A stretch of 64,000 bases of DNA, from positions 2,046,001-2,110,000 of the forward strand of contig NZ_AP021874.1 in assembly GCF_009688945.1 (NCBI RefSeq), in the 5' to 3' direction. Below are positions 43,005-51,762 of this stretch, in pieces. The stretch's first letter is position 1, and every line of letters begins with the position of its first letter. Under the pieces are notes generated by a model. That model was not told the origin of the DNA and did not search any database. It worked only from the letters and a program-made list of their open reading frames with translations. Origin of the DNA: Desulfosarcina alkanivorans (GTDB lineage: Bacteria > Desulfobacterota > Desulfobacteria > Desulfobacterales > Desulfosarcinaceae). Both the position numbers and the translations under genes were made by a program.

Positions 43005-43721
43005 TTATTCTGGATCAGGCTTGGTGGGATTGTCGGAAGGCGGGACGGTTTCAGTTTCACCGTTTTCGGAGTCTTGGTCGTGGTAGTCTTCTTCGAAAAG
43101 CCCGTTAACAGCTTCCAGGGTCTGCTCAACGGTCACATCCGCATATATGGTAGTCGTGGCTATGGATGAATGCCCCAGCTGTTTTTGAACCAATCGCAGG
43201 TCCTTTGTCCGCTGATACAGATAGGTGCCGTAGCTGTGTCTGAGAGAATGAATTGAGTAATAATTCGGCAGACCCGATTCAACTATTGCAACTTTGAACG
43301 CATACTGCAGAGCTCTCGTTGAATAGGATTTCCCGTGACTAGACACCAACAGGAAATCATTCTTGTCCATGGGTTCCTCCATGGTCCGCTTCCATTCCAG
43401 GAATCCCGAAAGATGTTTCATGAGATCCCGAGAAATAAAAACGTCCCGTGTTCGGTTACCCTTGCCGGTTACCCGTATACGAGGCTCACGAATGTTGAGA
43501 TAAAGGTTGTCGACCTTCAGGTTGGCAATTTCTGAGACCCGCAGCCCCGCGCTTGCCCCCAGGTCAATCGCCATCCAGAAACGGGGCCATGTCGTTCGCC
43601 CTTTTTGCAGATCGGCCAAAGCCTTGTCTTCAATTGTCCGCCGAAGTTTCTTGACTTCAGCTTCGGACAGAAACTTCTCCCTGTCCAGGGTCCATTTTCG
43701 ATTGAACTGTCTCATGGCCAC
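43005..43721 (-). CDS. Short tyrosine recombinase lacking the core-binding domain
   Basis: 238 residues. Only the catalytic domain is present, beginning at the segment FLSEAEVKKLRRTI: Arg in ASAGLRVSEIANLK, HSLRHSYGT, LGHSSIATTTIY with the nucleophile Tyr. The usual N-terminal helical domain of XerC/D-type enzymes is missing (about 60-80 residues), so it may work with another protein or be specialised. Acidic C-terminal tail. Two direct-repeat sites (42.06 and 44.86 kb) flank the section containing it. Confidence 0.85.
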   Translation of the reverse strand: MAMRQFNRKWTLDREKFLSEAEVKKLRRTIEDKALADLQKGRTTWPRFWMAIDLGASAGLRVSEIANLKVDNLYLNIREPRIRVTGKGNRTRDVFISRDLMKHLSGFLEWKRTMEEPMDKNDFLLVSSHGKSYSTRALQYAFKVAIVESGLPNYYSIHSLRHSYGTYLYQRTKDLRLVQKQLGHSSIATTTIYADVTVEQTLEAVNGLFEEDYHDQDSENGETETVPPSDNPTKPDPE

Positions 43722-43831
43722 CTCCTGTGTTGGAAATACTACGGTTTACATAAGTGATACTGTACTTTACCACGGTGAATCTCCAGATAAACTGCTAATA
43801 TCTTTCAGATAATGTGTAATATCTGAAGTAT

Positions 43832-44791
43832 TCAGACGATTTCTTCATTCCGTATCCGGTTAATTTCATTAAGGATATTGTCAATGATTTCATAGACCTG
43901 ACATACACGCCGTCGAAACGATTTCAAACTGTAGCCTTCGTCGGGATCAAAGCGCAGACGAATGGGCGGCCTGCGGTAATTCAAAGAGATATTGTAAAGT
44001 GGCCGCAATACCTGACTCGGGCAGCCGCGATATGGCCATCCAATTTGATTCATTCGTTGCTTCACCTGGCTGAAATGGACAAAGTCTCTCTTGCTCCACA
44101 GAACCGGACCGCAATCGAACGCACATAATCCGTACCGGTTCCAACTGAGCGCCGATGACAAGAAGGTACTCAGGGTGCCTTTACCAAAACCCGGAAGCTT
44201 TTTATTGAGATTTTGAATGTACTCATTTTCAAGAGTCTCGCCGAAGCGAACAGCATTTATGATACGGTTTCTAAGACCGGTAAGTGTATGCGACCCTTCG
44301 GACTCATCAAGACCCCACCGACCTTTCTTGACTTCTCCAAGTTCACCGTATTCAAGCTGCGTTCTATCAAAAAGAAGTTCATGGGCACCAAGCTTGAGCC
44401 AGAAAAAATTGAGGACCATCTGACAAGCATTATCCATGTTACCGTTTTGGAGAGCATTAGCGATAGCAGTTCTGATGCGTCCGGTATTTGCTGTTAATCG
44501 AGCTATGATTGCTAAATCGATTTCATCTAATCCTCGCGGAATCCTCTTCGGTCTTATTCTTGGTACTCCACGAACCCCAATACCAAAGGGACTGATGGAA
44601 AATGAACGTCCGTATCGTGAATTAATAATGCAGAAGTCTTCCTGATGATCCCAGAGGAACAGATGCCTATGTTCCGGCTTTGGTTCCCGTGCATATCCGA
44701 TGGCCCAATTGAGATAGGCCAGCTTGATTTCTTGCAGATCGAGTTCGAAATGTCTCCAGAATGAATTATTCAGCGTCATTTTACACACCAT
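43832..44791 (-). CDS. Hypothetical protein of the recombinase section
   Basis: 319 residues. No family recognised. Contains a helix-hairpin-helix-like LPGFGKGTLSTFLS near residue 205 and a C-terminal helical segment rich in Arg. It is on the same strand as the short recombinase and about 110 bp upstream of it. The site with ACACATAGTTAT lies just upstream of its start. Confidence 0.55.
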   Translation of the reverse strand: MVCKMTLNNSFWRHFELDLQEIKLAYLNWAIGYAREPKPEHRHLFLWDHQEDFCIINSRYGRSFSISPFGIGVRGVPRIRPKRIPRGLDEIDLAIIARLTANTGRIRTAIANALQNGNMDNACQMVLNFFWLKLGAHELLFDRTQLEYGELGEVKKGRWGLDESEGSHTLTGLRNRIINAVRFGETLENEYIQNLNKKLPGFGKGTLSTFLSSALSWNRYGLCAFDCGPVLWSKRDFVHFSQVKQRMNQIGWPYRGCPSQVLRPLYNISLNYRRPPIRLRFDPDEGYSLKSFRRRVCQVYEIIDNILNEINRIRNEEIV

Positions 44792-45267
44792 AAATTTGCG
44801 TAACTAACTGTTTTTTATAATATTATACCAATTTTGGGATAGTGTGTAAATAGGTTAACACATAGTTATTATTATAAAATAACACTATTGGGACTATGGT
44901 ACCGACAAGAGAGGTGAATTTGGGGTAATCTTGACTAAAGGCGGGACAAATTTGAGGTAGTGGCTAAATAGTAGGGTTAGCTGCGGATTTTAGACTCACA
45001 AAAAAAAACGGTTCCAGTATCGATATAGATATGTGGTGGTGGGTTCATCTTGCTATCCAGCGGTGGTGTCAGACCATTCGGAAGATGCTTTCTGATAGCT
45101 AAAAATACAACCTAAATTGAAACCTTCAGCAGCCACGTACATAGCAGTAACAGCAAATATTCCTATTTAATGGATATGATATGGCTATCAAATGTGCCTA
45201 TCAGAAAGTCTGAACCGGCGCATTTAGCATTTGATCTTTGTAATCATTTTTGATAGAAATTTTTCTC
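44792..45267. other. Non-coding region between the island and the cobalt genes
   Basis: No gene seen. AT-rich in its left part with short palindromes (for example TAGTTATT ... AATAACACTA near 44862-44890) and the recombination-like site at 44842-44869. Probably the right edge of the island lies here, but no copy of the tRNA-Phe 3' end was found. Confidence 0.4.
44842..44869. repeat. Direct repeat/att-like site, locus 3
   Basis: GTGTGTAAATAGGTTAACA continues into CATAGTTAT; the 12-mer ACACATAGTTAT (44858-44869) is identical to 42056-42067, and the preceding GTAAA-N-GT region is alike. A weaker relative is at 24.50-24.52 kb. Confidence 0.45.
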
Positions 45268-45424
45268 GAAAAGGTGCCGAAGCGCTTAATAGGAAATCCC
45301 GTGGAAGTCGGGAGCGGTCCCGCCGCTGTAATCGGGTACGAAATCCGCTGTTGCCACTGCATGTTATCGACATGTGGGAAGGTGTGGAGAGTAGGAAGAT
45401 CCGAGAGTCAGAAGACCTGCCTTT
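45268..45424 (+). ncRNA. Cobalamin riboswitch
   Basis: Consensus elements in order: AAGGTGCCGAAGC-type start, TAGGAAATCCCGTGGAAGTC, the core GGAGCGGTCCCGCCGCTGTA, TGCCACTG with a hairpin, and the B12 box AGTCAGAAGACCTGCC at its end. It is upstream of the cobaltochelatase gene and is followed by a terminator hairpin, so it should switch off the gene when adenosylcobalamin binds. Confidence 0.92.
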
Positions 45425-45498
45425 AACAGACAACCATCCCTCTGCGCGGAAATAGAGTGGCGTGGTGACACAATCAAAGGGCCAAGAAAACTGGGTGC

Positions 45499-45533
45499 AG
45501 CCCTTCAGGCATGGAATGTCTGAAGGGCTTTTT
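45499..45533 (+). terminator. Terminator of the riboswitch expression platform
   Basis: AGCCCTTCAG with its exact complement CTGAAGGGCT, 11-nt loop, followed by five T. Placed 75 nt after the B12 box and about 190 nt before the cbiK start. Confidence 0.85.
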
Positions 45534-45724
45534 GTATTGGGAATCATTCGCGGCGGGGTTGCAGACTACCATGAAAGGGGGTGTGACCAAAAAAACGAGC
45601 GGTTGATCTAATAGGGGGATGGTTGCTGAAGATCTATACTTGGTTAGCGTTTCTTTATCCAGTTGGCAGGTCTATCGGTAACATTTTTTCATGATAACGC
45701 AATGGTGGTAAGAAAGGAAACCCC

Positions 45725-46699
45725 GTGAAACGAATAATTGTTTTTTATTTGACGCTGATGATGGTGCTTTCCGGTTCGACAACGGCATTTTCTTCTATGG
45801 AGAAGCAACGAGTAGAGAAAAAAGCCATCGTGCTGGCTGTATTCGGAACGACTTATCCCAAGGCGCTTCAATCCATACTGAACCTGCAAGAGAAGATGCA
45901 ACGCGCCTTTCCCGGTATACCGATCAGGATGGCCTTTACCTCGGAAATCATCCGAGCTAAGTGGGCGAAAAGGGCGAAGGATGACAAATGGCGCGCCGGA
46001 CATCCCGAGGTGCCTGAATTTCTTTATAGCATTCGAAACCCGCTTGCTACGATCGCCATCCTTCAGGATGAAGGCTATCGGCATATCGCCGTGCAGTCCA
46101 CGCATATATTTGCCGGCGAGGAATATGAAAATCTCAAATCCGAAATTGAAGCCTTGAATTCGATCGAAACCTTAAGGGATCGGGATAAGCCCTTTAAGAA
46201 AATCATTTTGGGGCGGCCGGCTTTGGGAGTATCCGGGGATGTCCGTCCCTACAGGGCGGATCTTGTGGCGGCTGCCGAAATCGTCAAGCACGATGCGGCG
46301 GAAGCCCGGAACAACCAATCTGCTCTCGTCTACATGGGGCATGGGAATGAGATTTTCTCAACCGGTGCTTATGTGGAGTTTGAGGCCGTGCTGCGCGATG
46401 CCAATCCAAACCTGCCGATTTTCATTGGCAACGTGGAAGGCTTTCCCGAACCGCAACGCGTATTGAAGGGACTGCAGCACGCCAACATTAAGCGGGTCAC
46501 TTTATTTCCCCTGATGGTCGTTGCTGGGGATCACGCCGCCAACGACATGGCCGGCGATGAACCGGATTCATGGAAAAACATTTTTGAAAAGGCAGGCATT
46601 GAGGTGATACCGGTTTTGCGTGGTCTTGGAGAACTGGACGACTGGGCTGACCTGTATGTACGTCATCTTAAAGAGGCCATGTCAGACAACGGATTCTGA
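45725..46699 (+). CDS. cbiK: Sirohydrochlorin cobaltochelatase CbiK with signal peptide (periplasmic type)
   Basis: 324 residues from the GTG at 45725 (AAAGGAAACCCC before it). Residues 1-24 look like a signal peptide; the rest is CbiK: VLAVFGTTYPKA, His127 in QSTHIFAGEEY, His206 in YMGHGNE, His270 in VVAGDHAANDM, the last two typical metal ligands. CbiK inserts Co2+ into sirohydrochlorin; exported CbiK variants are known in sulfate reducers and may serve heme or cobalt transport. Controlled by the B12 riboswitch upstream. Confidence 0.93.
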   Translation: MKRIIVFYLTLMMVLSGSTTAFSSMEKQRVEKKAIVLAVFGTTYPKALQSILNLQEKMQRAFPGIPIRMAFTSEIIRAKWAKRAKDDKWRAGHPEVPEFLYSIRNPLATIAILQDEGYRHIAVQSTHIFAGEEYENLKSEIEALNSIETLRDRDKPFKKIILGRPALGVSGDVRPYRADLVAAAEIVKHDAAEARNNQSALVYMGHGNEIFSTGAYVEFEAVLRDANPNLPIFIGNVEGFPEPQRVLKGLQHANIKRVTLFPLMVVAGDHAANDMAGDEPDSWKNIFEKAGIEVIPVLRGLGELDDWADLYVRHLKEAMSDNGF

Positions 46700-46809
46700 T
46701 TTGGAATCCGCAACATGGATTGGAGGTCCAAGTCTGTTCCCAAAAAAGGTTTGGATCTCTAATCTTTTCTCAAATGTTAGTAAAAAATATTCATGCCGTT
46801 TCGATCTGC

Positions 46810-47607
46810 TTACGCTTGATAGGTTCCGGTTCTGGCCGGTTGATTCGGTATATTCTCCATCGTCCCACATAATGGACATCCCTGCATTCTGAGTGGTTTT
46901 TCAAGATTCGTGTGAGCAAGGAGTTTTTCGTCTTGAAAAAGCGTTAGCGTCGGACCATCTGCCTCAATCCGCCCGTTGTGGAGAAAAATGGCCCTTTCAC
47001 ACAGTTCCAGGGCCATATCCAGGTCATGGGTAGCGATGATTTTTGTGTGATCAAAGGTTTTTAGCAGTTTAATCAAACGACGACGAGACATGGCGTCCAG
47101 ATTGGAGCTGGGCTCATCCATGACCAGAATATCCGGTGACATGGCGAGAACCGTCGCAATGGCGACGGCCCGTTTTTCGCCGCCGGAAAGTTTGTAGGGT
47201 GGGCGGCTGCTTAAATGCATTGCCCCGACTGTCTCGAGCGCACGCATAACCTGGCGTTTCACATCACTCTCGGGCACCCCCAGGTTCAGCAGGCCAAAGG
47301 CGACATCATCAAAAACGGTGGGCATAAACAGCTGGTCGTCCGGGTCCTGGAACACCATACCCACCGAACGACGCACCGCCTTCAGATTCTTTTTGGTCAG
47401 CGGGTAGTCTCCAATTCTCAGGACTCCCTCATCAGCAGTCAGACAACCGTTCAAATGAAGGAGCAAAGTCGTTTTGCCGGCACCGTTTGCCCCGACGAGT
47501 GCGACAGACTCACCATGAGTAATGCGAAAGGTGATGTCACTTATCCCGACAGTGCCGTCCGGATAAGCGAACTTCAGCTTTTCTGCTTGAACAATGTGAT
47601 GGCTCAT
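46810..47607 (-). CDS. cbiO: Cobalt ECF transporter ATPase CbiO
   Basis: 265 residues. Walker A GANGAGKT (39-46), Q-loop VFQDPDDQLF, LSGGEKRAVAIA, Walker B ILVMDEPSSNLD, His in IATHDLDMA: the CbiO/EcfA pattern. The C-terminal tail contains CPLCG. Energises cobalt import with CbiM and CbiQ. Its start overlaps the cbiQ stop by 4 bp (47604-47607). Convergent with cbiK. Confidence 0.92.
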   Translation of the reverse strand: MSHHIVQAEKLKFAYPDGTVGISDITFRITHGESVALVGANGAGKTTLLLHLNGCLTADEGVLRIGDYPLTKKNLKAVRRSVGMVFQDPDDQLFMPTVFDDVAFGLLNLGVPESDVKRQVMRALETVGAMHLSSRPPYKLSGGEKRAVAIATVLAMSPDILVMDEPSSNLDAMSRRRLIKLLKTFDHTKIIATHDLDMALELCERAIFLHNGRIEADGPTLTLFQDEKLLAHTNLEKPLRMQGCPLCGTMENIPNQPARTGTYQA

Positions 47608-48416
47608 TGAATAAAACCCGTAATGATTTCACCAAATTTAACAGACAAATTCTGATATCTCAGAAGCACAAACAAACTTGACCAGCCGACAACAAATCCA
47701 ATCTCGTTAAAACCGATCTTCATCGGTCTGATGGTATGAAAATGTCCATCAAACCCACGGCAACACATGCATAGATGGATCCGCTGGGCACGGTCGAGGG
47801 CGCGAAATAACAATTGCCCAACCAGTGGCACGAATAGCCCCACAGTCATCGTATTTGAATTGAACGATCTGAGCGATCTGGCCCTAACCATGCGTGCAGC
47901 TTCATCGATCAGGACAAACAAGTAACGATATAAAAACATGAGCTGAATAACAAAAGGCTTAGGGATGCGGAGCTTTTCCATGGCCATGCAGACGGAGTTA
48001 AAACCGGTCAGTGCGATTAATGTCAAGGCGGCCGATACCGTCAGCACAGATCGCAACATGATGGAGAGAAAGGAGATCCATCCGCCGGAAATATGGAGCG
48101 CGCCTATCTGTAAAAGGATCTCCCGATCCATCAATGGATTGAAAACGCCGATCAACATGGCAAATGGGGCAACTAAAAATACTTTTTTGATCAGGTAGGT
48201 AAACGGCAATGCACCGGCGGTGACAAGAAACATCGGATAGATTAAAAACGGGATCAGTGCCGAAAGCGTGTATTTGTCGAAGGAGACGACCGTAACAATA
48301 AACACCAGTGTCGTGATCAATTTGGCCCGCGGGTCCAGACGATGCAATACGCTGTCGCCGCTGGCCAGTGTATCCATGTACCCGATATCGATTAAATGGC
48401 TGTCAATTTTATTCAT
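47604..48416 (-). CDS. cbiQ: Cobalt ECF transporter membrane component CbiQ
   Basis: 270 residues with several membrane helices. N-terminal SVLHRLDPRAKL is the family opening; coupling motif AARMVRARSLRSF and QLLFRALDRAQRIHLCMCCRGF with the conserved ARG/RG motif that binds the ATPase. Links CbiM (metal uptake) with CbiO. Middle gene of the cbiMQO operon. Confidence 0.92.
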   Translation of the reverse strand: MNKIDSHLIDIGYMDTLASGDSVLHRLDPRAKLITTLVFIVTVVSFDKYTLSALIPFLIYPMFLVTAGALPFTYLIKKVFLVAPFAMLIGVFNPLMDREILLQIGALHISGGWISFLSIMLRSVLTVSAALTLIALTGFNSVCMAMEKLRIPKPFVIQLMFLYRYLFVLIDEAARMVRARSLRSFNSNTMTVGLFVPLVGQLLFRALDRAQRIHLCMCCRGFDGHFHTIRPMKIGFNEIGFVVGWSSLFVLLRYQNLSVKFGEIITGFIQ

Positions 48417-48504
48417 GTCAGCAATGCCAGTGGGCAGTGGACGAATACCCCCTGCCCATTGAATACTCTCTTTCCTCTGGCTGCAGGTATTGCCTGCAAC
48501 CCAT

Positions 48505-49536
48505 TCAGATCTTTACTGCACGGCGCCTCAGCGCGATTCCGACCAGAAAAACAAGCAAGAGGGTTAAACTGCCGCCAACTAAGCCGGCTACCGACGTTCC
48601 CGGATCGACGGCCGGCCAGGATGGTGATGTCTCGGTTTCGTGTCCGCCTGGGTTCGTCTTAAAACCATAATCCGGTAGAAAGGCCGTTTTTGCCTGGAGA
48701 TCGGCCAAAGGCACGTGAGCTCCCTTTTCCGGGTTTTCTAACTCTTCGACGCCTGCCGTTTTGAACATGGACCACTCCAATCCGTCCGGATGACTTGAAG
48801 CAAACCAGCTCAATACGCCCCCGGTGATGATGGCGATGATCAGAAAACCTAAAAGTACCTTGCGAATGGAAAGCGCACCGATAGGGACGGACTTGGCCGC
48901 TGTAATCAAGATTTCCGGTCGGGATTTCCAGACAAAAATGATAACCGCCGCCGTGACAAACCCCTCCACCACGCCAATGGCCAGGTGAATCGGTTGCATC
49001 AGCAGCAGGAAGGTGCCGAAAGGCAGTTCAGATATACCAGAAAAATAGGTTTGCAGGACGACACAAAAAGCACCTAATTGCAGCCCGACAACGGCGGCAA
49101 TGATGGCGCCGGCCATAATTCGCCTCTGTGATGTATGGTCACCGGTTATTTTTTTGTAAATCAAGGGATAGGCGACAAAACATGGGAAAAAACCAAGGTT
49201 GAAAATATTACACCCAAGAGCCAGTAAACCGCCATCGGCGAAAAACAGCGCCTGAACAGTCAATACCGATGCCATCGCAAGAAAAGCGGCGTAAGGTCCG
49301 AGAAGGATCGCCAGGATCATTCCGCCGCCCAAATGACCGCTGGATCCGGTGGCCGGGATGGTGAAGTTGATCATCTGGGCTGCAAAAATAAATGCTCCCA
49401 CCACTCCCATGAGTGGTATTTTGCGATCGTCAAGTTGTTCCTTGACCTTCTTTGAGCTATACCCGATAAGCCCTGCCGTCGCTGCCCACATGGTTGCGCC
49501 TACAGCAGGTGAAATTAACGCATCCGCCATATGCAT
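48505..49536 (-). CDS. cbiM: Cobalt transporter CbiM with C-terminal PDGLE (CbiN-like) domain
   Basis: 343 residues from MHMADALISP; an in-frame start 7 codons earlier is ignored because the Met-His N-terminus is the metal ligand of CbiM and an AGGAGGAGAA site precedes it. Further ligand region SSGHLGGGM. Residues after about 235 carry SHPDGLEWSMFK, the PDGLE domain that functions as CbiN in separate-gene versions, so CbiM and CbiN are fused. First gene of the cobalt importer operon. Confidence 0.92.
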   Translation of the reverse strand: MHMADALISPAVGATMWAATAGLIGYSSKKVKEQLDDRKIPLMGVVGAFIFAAQMINFTIPATGSSGHLGGGMILAILLGPYAAFLAMASVLTVQALFFADGGLLALGCNIFNLGFFPCFVAYPLIYKKITGDHTSQRRIMAGAIIAAVVGLQLGAFCVVLQTYFSGISELPFGTFLLLMQPIHLAIGVVEGFVTAAVIIFVWKSRPEILITAAKSVPIGALSIRKVLLGFLIIAIITGGVLSWFASSHPDGLEWSMFKTAGVEELENPEKGAHVPLADLQAKTAFLPDYGFKTNPGGHETETSPSWPAVDPGTSVAGLVGGSLTLLLVFLVGIALRRRAVKI

Positions 49537-49583
49537 AACGTTTTCTCCTCCTTTCATTCAGCTGAACAATAATGAAACTCAGC

Positions 49584-49634
49584 AAAAAAAAACCACGCAA
49601 AGCAAGTGTAAGAATTTACACAAACCTTCGTGGT
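49584..49634 (-). terminator. Terminator/attenuator in the cbiM leader
   Basis: Read on the minus strand: ACCACG (49634-49629) pairs with CGTGGT (49597-49592), with an inner stem GTGTAA/TTACAC, followed by nine T. It lies between the likely promoter and the cbiM ribosome binding site, as expected for attenuation control. Confidence 0.6.
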
Positions 49635-49695
49635 CGATTAATTATAAATTTTTCTAAACGTGTTCGTAAGCTTCTTGCCTACGATGATGGCCTGA

Positions 49696-49725
49696 TCTTT
49701 AGAACAATCCGTTTCCCTAAGTCAA
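49696..49725 (-). promoter_or_regulatory. Likely promoter of the cbiMQO leader
   Basis: On the minus strand TTGACT (49725-49720), an 18-bp spacer and TAAAGA (49701-49696). About 60 bp further the attenuator begins; the leader contains CGTAGGC-AAGAAGC-TTACG. No B12 box is visible. Confidence 0.4.
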
Positions 49726-49780
49726 TAAAATTTGCATGGCTGACTATTTGGCTGGCCGAAAAAATAAAGGATTTTTTTGC

Positions 49781-50893
49781 TTATGTCCGTTTTGACAGTT
49801 GCGGTGCATGAAGCGTAATTTTAAGGATCTCACCACGGTTCCACAGCCGCATGCGCGGTCCCCAGGTCCCGACCCCCCGGCTCACGAGCACCGGCATGCC
49901 GTCAATGTCGTATCGGCCGGCGAGCAGTGGGTAAACCGTCTGAACCAGATAACCAAACGGCCAGATCTGCCCACCATGGGTGTGACCCGCAAGCATCAGC
50001 TCAACACCGGCTGCAGCGGCGCGATTTGCCTGCCACGGTGTGTGCGACAACAGCACCGTAGCCCCTTTCGGCCGGTTGGCAAGTGCACGACCGAGTGGGT
50101 CTCCGTCGAGATGGCGACGCTTGTGGTTGGTGAGGTCGTTCACACCGGATAGGACGAGTCCCGGCACCACTTCAGCCCATTGATTATCGAGACGGCGAAG
50201 TCCAGCCAGTTCCAAGAGGTCGATGGCTGCATCAGTTTGATGAGACTCGTGGTTGCCTTCGACGAACCACTTGCCCAGAGGCACAGCGAGTTGACGCAAG
50301 GCCGGAAGGTCGGTCGGCGCACCGCCGTGGCCCTCGAATATGTCTCCGAGAAAAACAAGAAGATCCGGGTGAAGCACCTTGATCTCATTCACCCGCTTCG
50401 CGAACCACCGTTCTCCAAGAATAGCACCGAGGTGAGTATCGGAGACGGCGACGATTGCTTTGCCGTCCAGCTCAGCCGGCAGGCTGGGAAGCGTCACCGC
50501 ATAGGAAACCACCGCCGGTGCTCGAAATCCTTGAACCAATGCGATGCCGGACAGAATGACCCCTGCGACCATTGCCCATCCGTACAAAAGCGGTGTCCAT
50601 CTTGAAAACGCGTGCCCGAAGAGCGTTAAAAGATCGACAACGAAAAGTACGGTAGCGATGAGCAGTACCGATCCCAGCAGTGTCATCCCGGCAAATTCGA
50701 TTACACCGGCTATGATACTGGTTCCCTGGTGCCCAAGGATCCGCGCGAGAAAGAAAACAGCCCAGGTGACGATGCCGAGTCCAATAAGGCTCCTGCGGGA
50801 AAAGCGGTGTTTGAGCAGGGGTACCGATTTAGCGCGCCACAACACGTAGACAAGCAGAATCGTATACGTGGTGGTCAAGACGACACCAAACAT
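49781..50893 (-). CDS. Membrane-anchored metallophosphoesterase
   Basis: 370 residues from the ATG preceded by GGAGG (a longer frame to 50923 is not used). Four hydrophobic helices in residues 1-130, then a calcineurin-like phosphoesterase domain: VSDTHLG, FLGDIFEGHG, GNHESH, LLSHTPW, LAGHTHGGQIWPFG. All metal ligands are seen. Similar to YkuE/YaeI-type phosphodiesterases working on lipid or nucleotide substrates at the membrane. Same strand as the TetR gene upstream. Confidence 0.9.
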   Translation of the reverse strand: MFGVVLTTTYTILLVYVLWRAKSVPLLKHRFSRRSLIGLGIVTWAVFFLARILGHQGTSIIAGVIEFAGMTLLGSVLLIATVLFVVDLLTLFGHAFSRWTPLLYGWAMVAGVILSGIALVQGFRAPAVVSYAVTLPSLPAELDGKAIVAVSDTHLGAILGERWFAKRVNEIKVLHPDLLVFLGDIFEGHGGAPTDLPALRQLAVPLGKWFVEGNHESHQTDAAIDLLELAGLRRLDNQWAEVVPGLVLSGVNDLTNHKRRHLDGDPLGRALANRPKGATVLLSHTPWQANRAAAAGVELMLAGHTHGGQIWPFGYLVQTVYPLLAGRYDIDGMPVLVSRGVGTWGPRMRLWNRGEILKITLHAPQLSKRT

Positions 50894-50954
50894 GTTGTAT
50901 CCTCCAAAGTCGAGATGACCCACCGGAGAGAACCTCGACAGGTTCAGGTCTTAC

Positions 50955-51662
50955 TTAGTCGTTGTCACCCGCATGGCTGTCGCCGTGGTCGCGGCGGAAT
51001 CTCTGTTCACTCGATAGATCGGTCGCGTTTAACTCACACGTCAGGTACGCGACAAGCATGGTTACCACTTCGTCCACGAAATCGGTTCGCGCGATGAACT
51101 GTTCGTCGGGATGGGCTGCGAACCGATGGGTCAAGCTTTCGACGGTCTGAACGACCATGAAGCCGGCATGCGCCATGTCTGTGCGCCGAACCTCCGGGTA
51201 CAAACGCAGAAGGCCGGCCACGGTCTTGGCGGCATGCCGTTCAGCCTCCAGCAACGCCTGGTGTACGCGCTCGGGCAACGGCGTCTCCTCGAGCAGGATA
51301 TGCTGCAAGCGCGGTTGTCCGTAGTGCATCTCCAACATTCCCGTCACATAGTCGTGCAGGGACTCACATAGTCCATGCTGCTCAACCACCATATGCCCCA
51401 CCCACTCGTGAAGGCGGTGGTCGGTCTCGGCGATATGCTGCTCGAGTAACGCCACAGCGATCGAATCCTTGCTCGGGAAATATTGATACAGCGTTCCGAT
51501 CGACACGCCCGCCCGCTCGGCGATGCGATTGGTCGTCCCGGCCGCGTACCCGTGAGTTTCGAAAACCTGAGCCGCCGCAGTGATAATCGCATTCACAGTG
51601 GCTTTTGAACGCTGTTGAACCGGCGGTTTTCGTGGTTCAAGGAGTTGCTTCCGAGTTGCCAT
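50955..51662 (-). CDS. TetR-family transcription regulator
   Basis: 235 residues. The N-terminal HTH is TVNAIITAAAQVFETHGYAAGTTNRIAERAGVSIGTLYQYFPSKDSIAVALLEQH. The ligand domain is unremarkable, with a His/Asp-rich C-terminus (RRDHGDSHAGDND). Divergent from the P-type ATPase, with a palindrome in the shared region, so it probably represses that gene and itself, and perhaps the metallophosphoesterase downstream. Confidence 0.9.
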   Translation of the reverse strand: MATRKQLLEPRKPPVQQRSKATVNAIITAAAQVFETHGYAAGTTNRIAERAGVSIGTLYQYFPSKDSIAVALLEQHIAETDHRLHEWVGHMVVEQHGLCESLHDYVTGMLEMHYGQPRLQHILLEETPLPERVHQALLEAERHAAKTVAGLLRLYPEVRRTDMAHAGFMVVQTVESLTHRFAAHPDEQFIARTDFVDEVVTMLVAYLTCELNATDLSSEQRFRRDHGDSHAGDND

Positions 51663-51693
51663 ATGAAATAATCCAAATGCGAGTTGATAAAAA

Positions 51694-51709
51694 ATGAATA
51701 TTTACTCAT
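51694..51709. promoter_or_regulatory. Putative TetR operator
   Basis: ATGAATATTTACTCAT is an imperfect palindrome (ATGA ... TCAT) in the 100-bp divergent region between the TetR and P-type ATPase genes; similar palindromes are bound by many TetR proteins. Confidence 0.5.
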
Positions 51710-51762
51710 AATTAGTCATAACGTCAAGGACCCATTTTGGTTGAACCCATTCCGGAGGAGCT

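Noticed and set aside
18682..45724. A second copy of the tRNA-Phe 3' end (attR)
   Set aside because: Looked for in the gaps at 24-25, 27, 40, 42 and 44-45 kb by eye; no convincing match.
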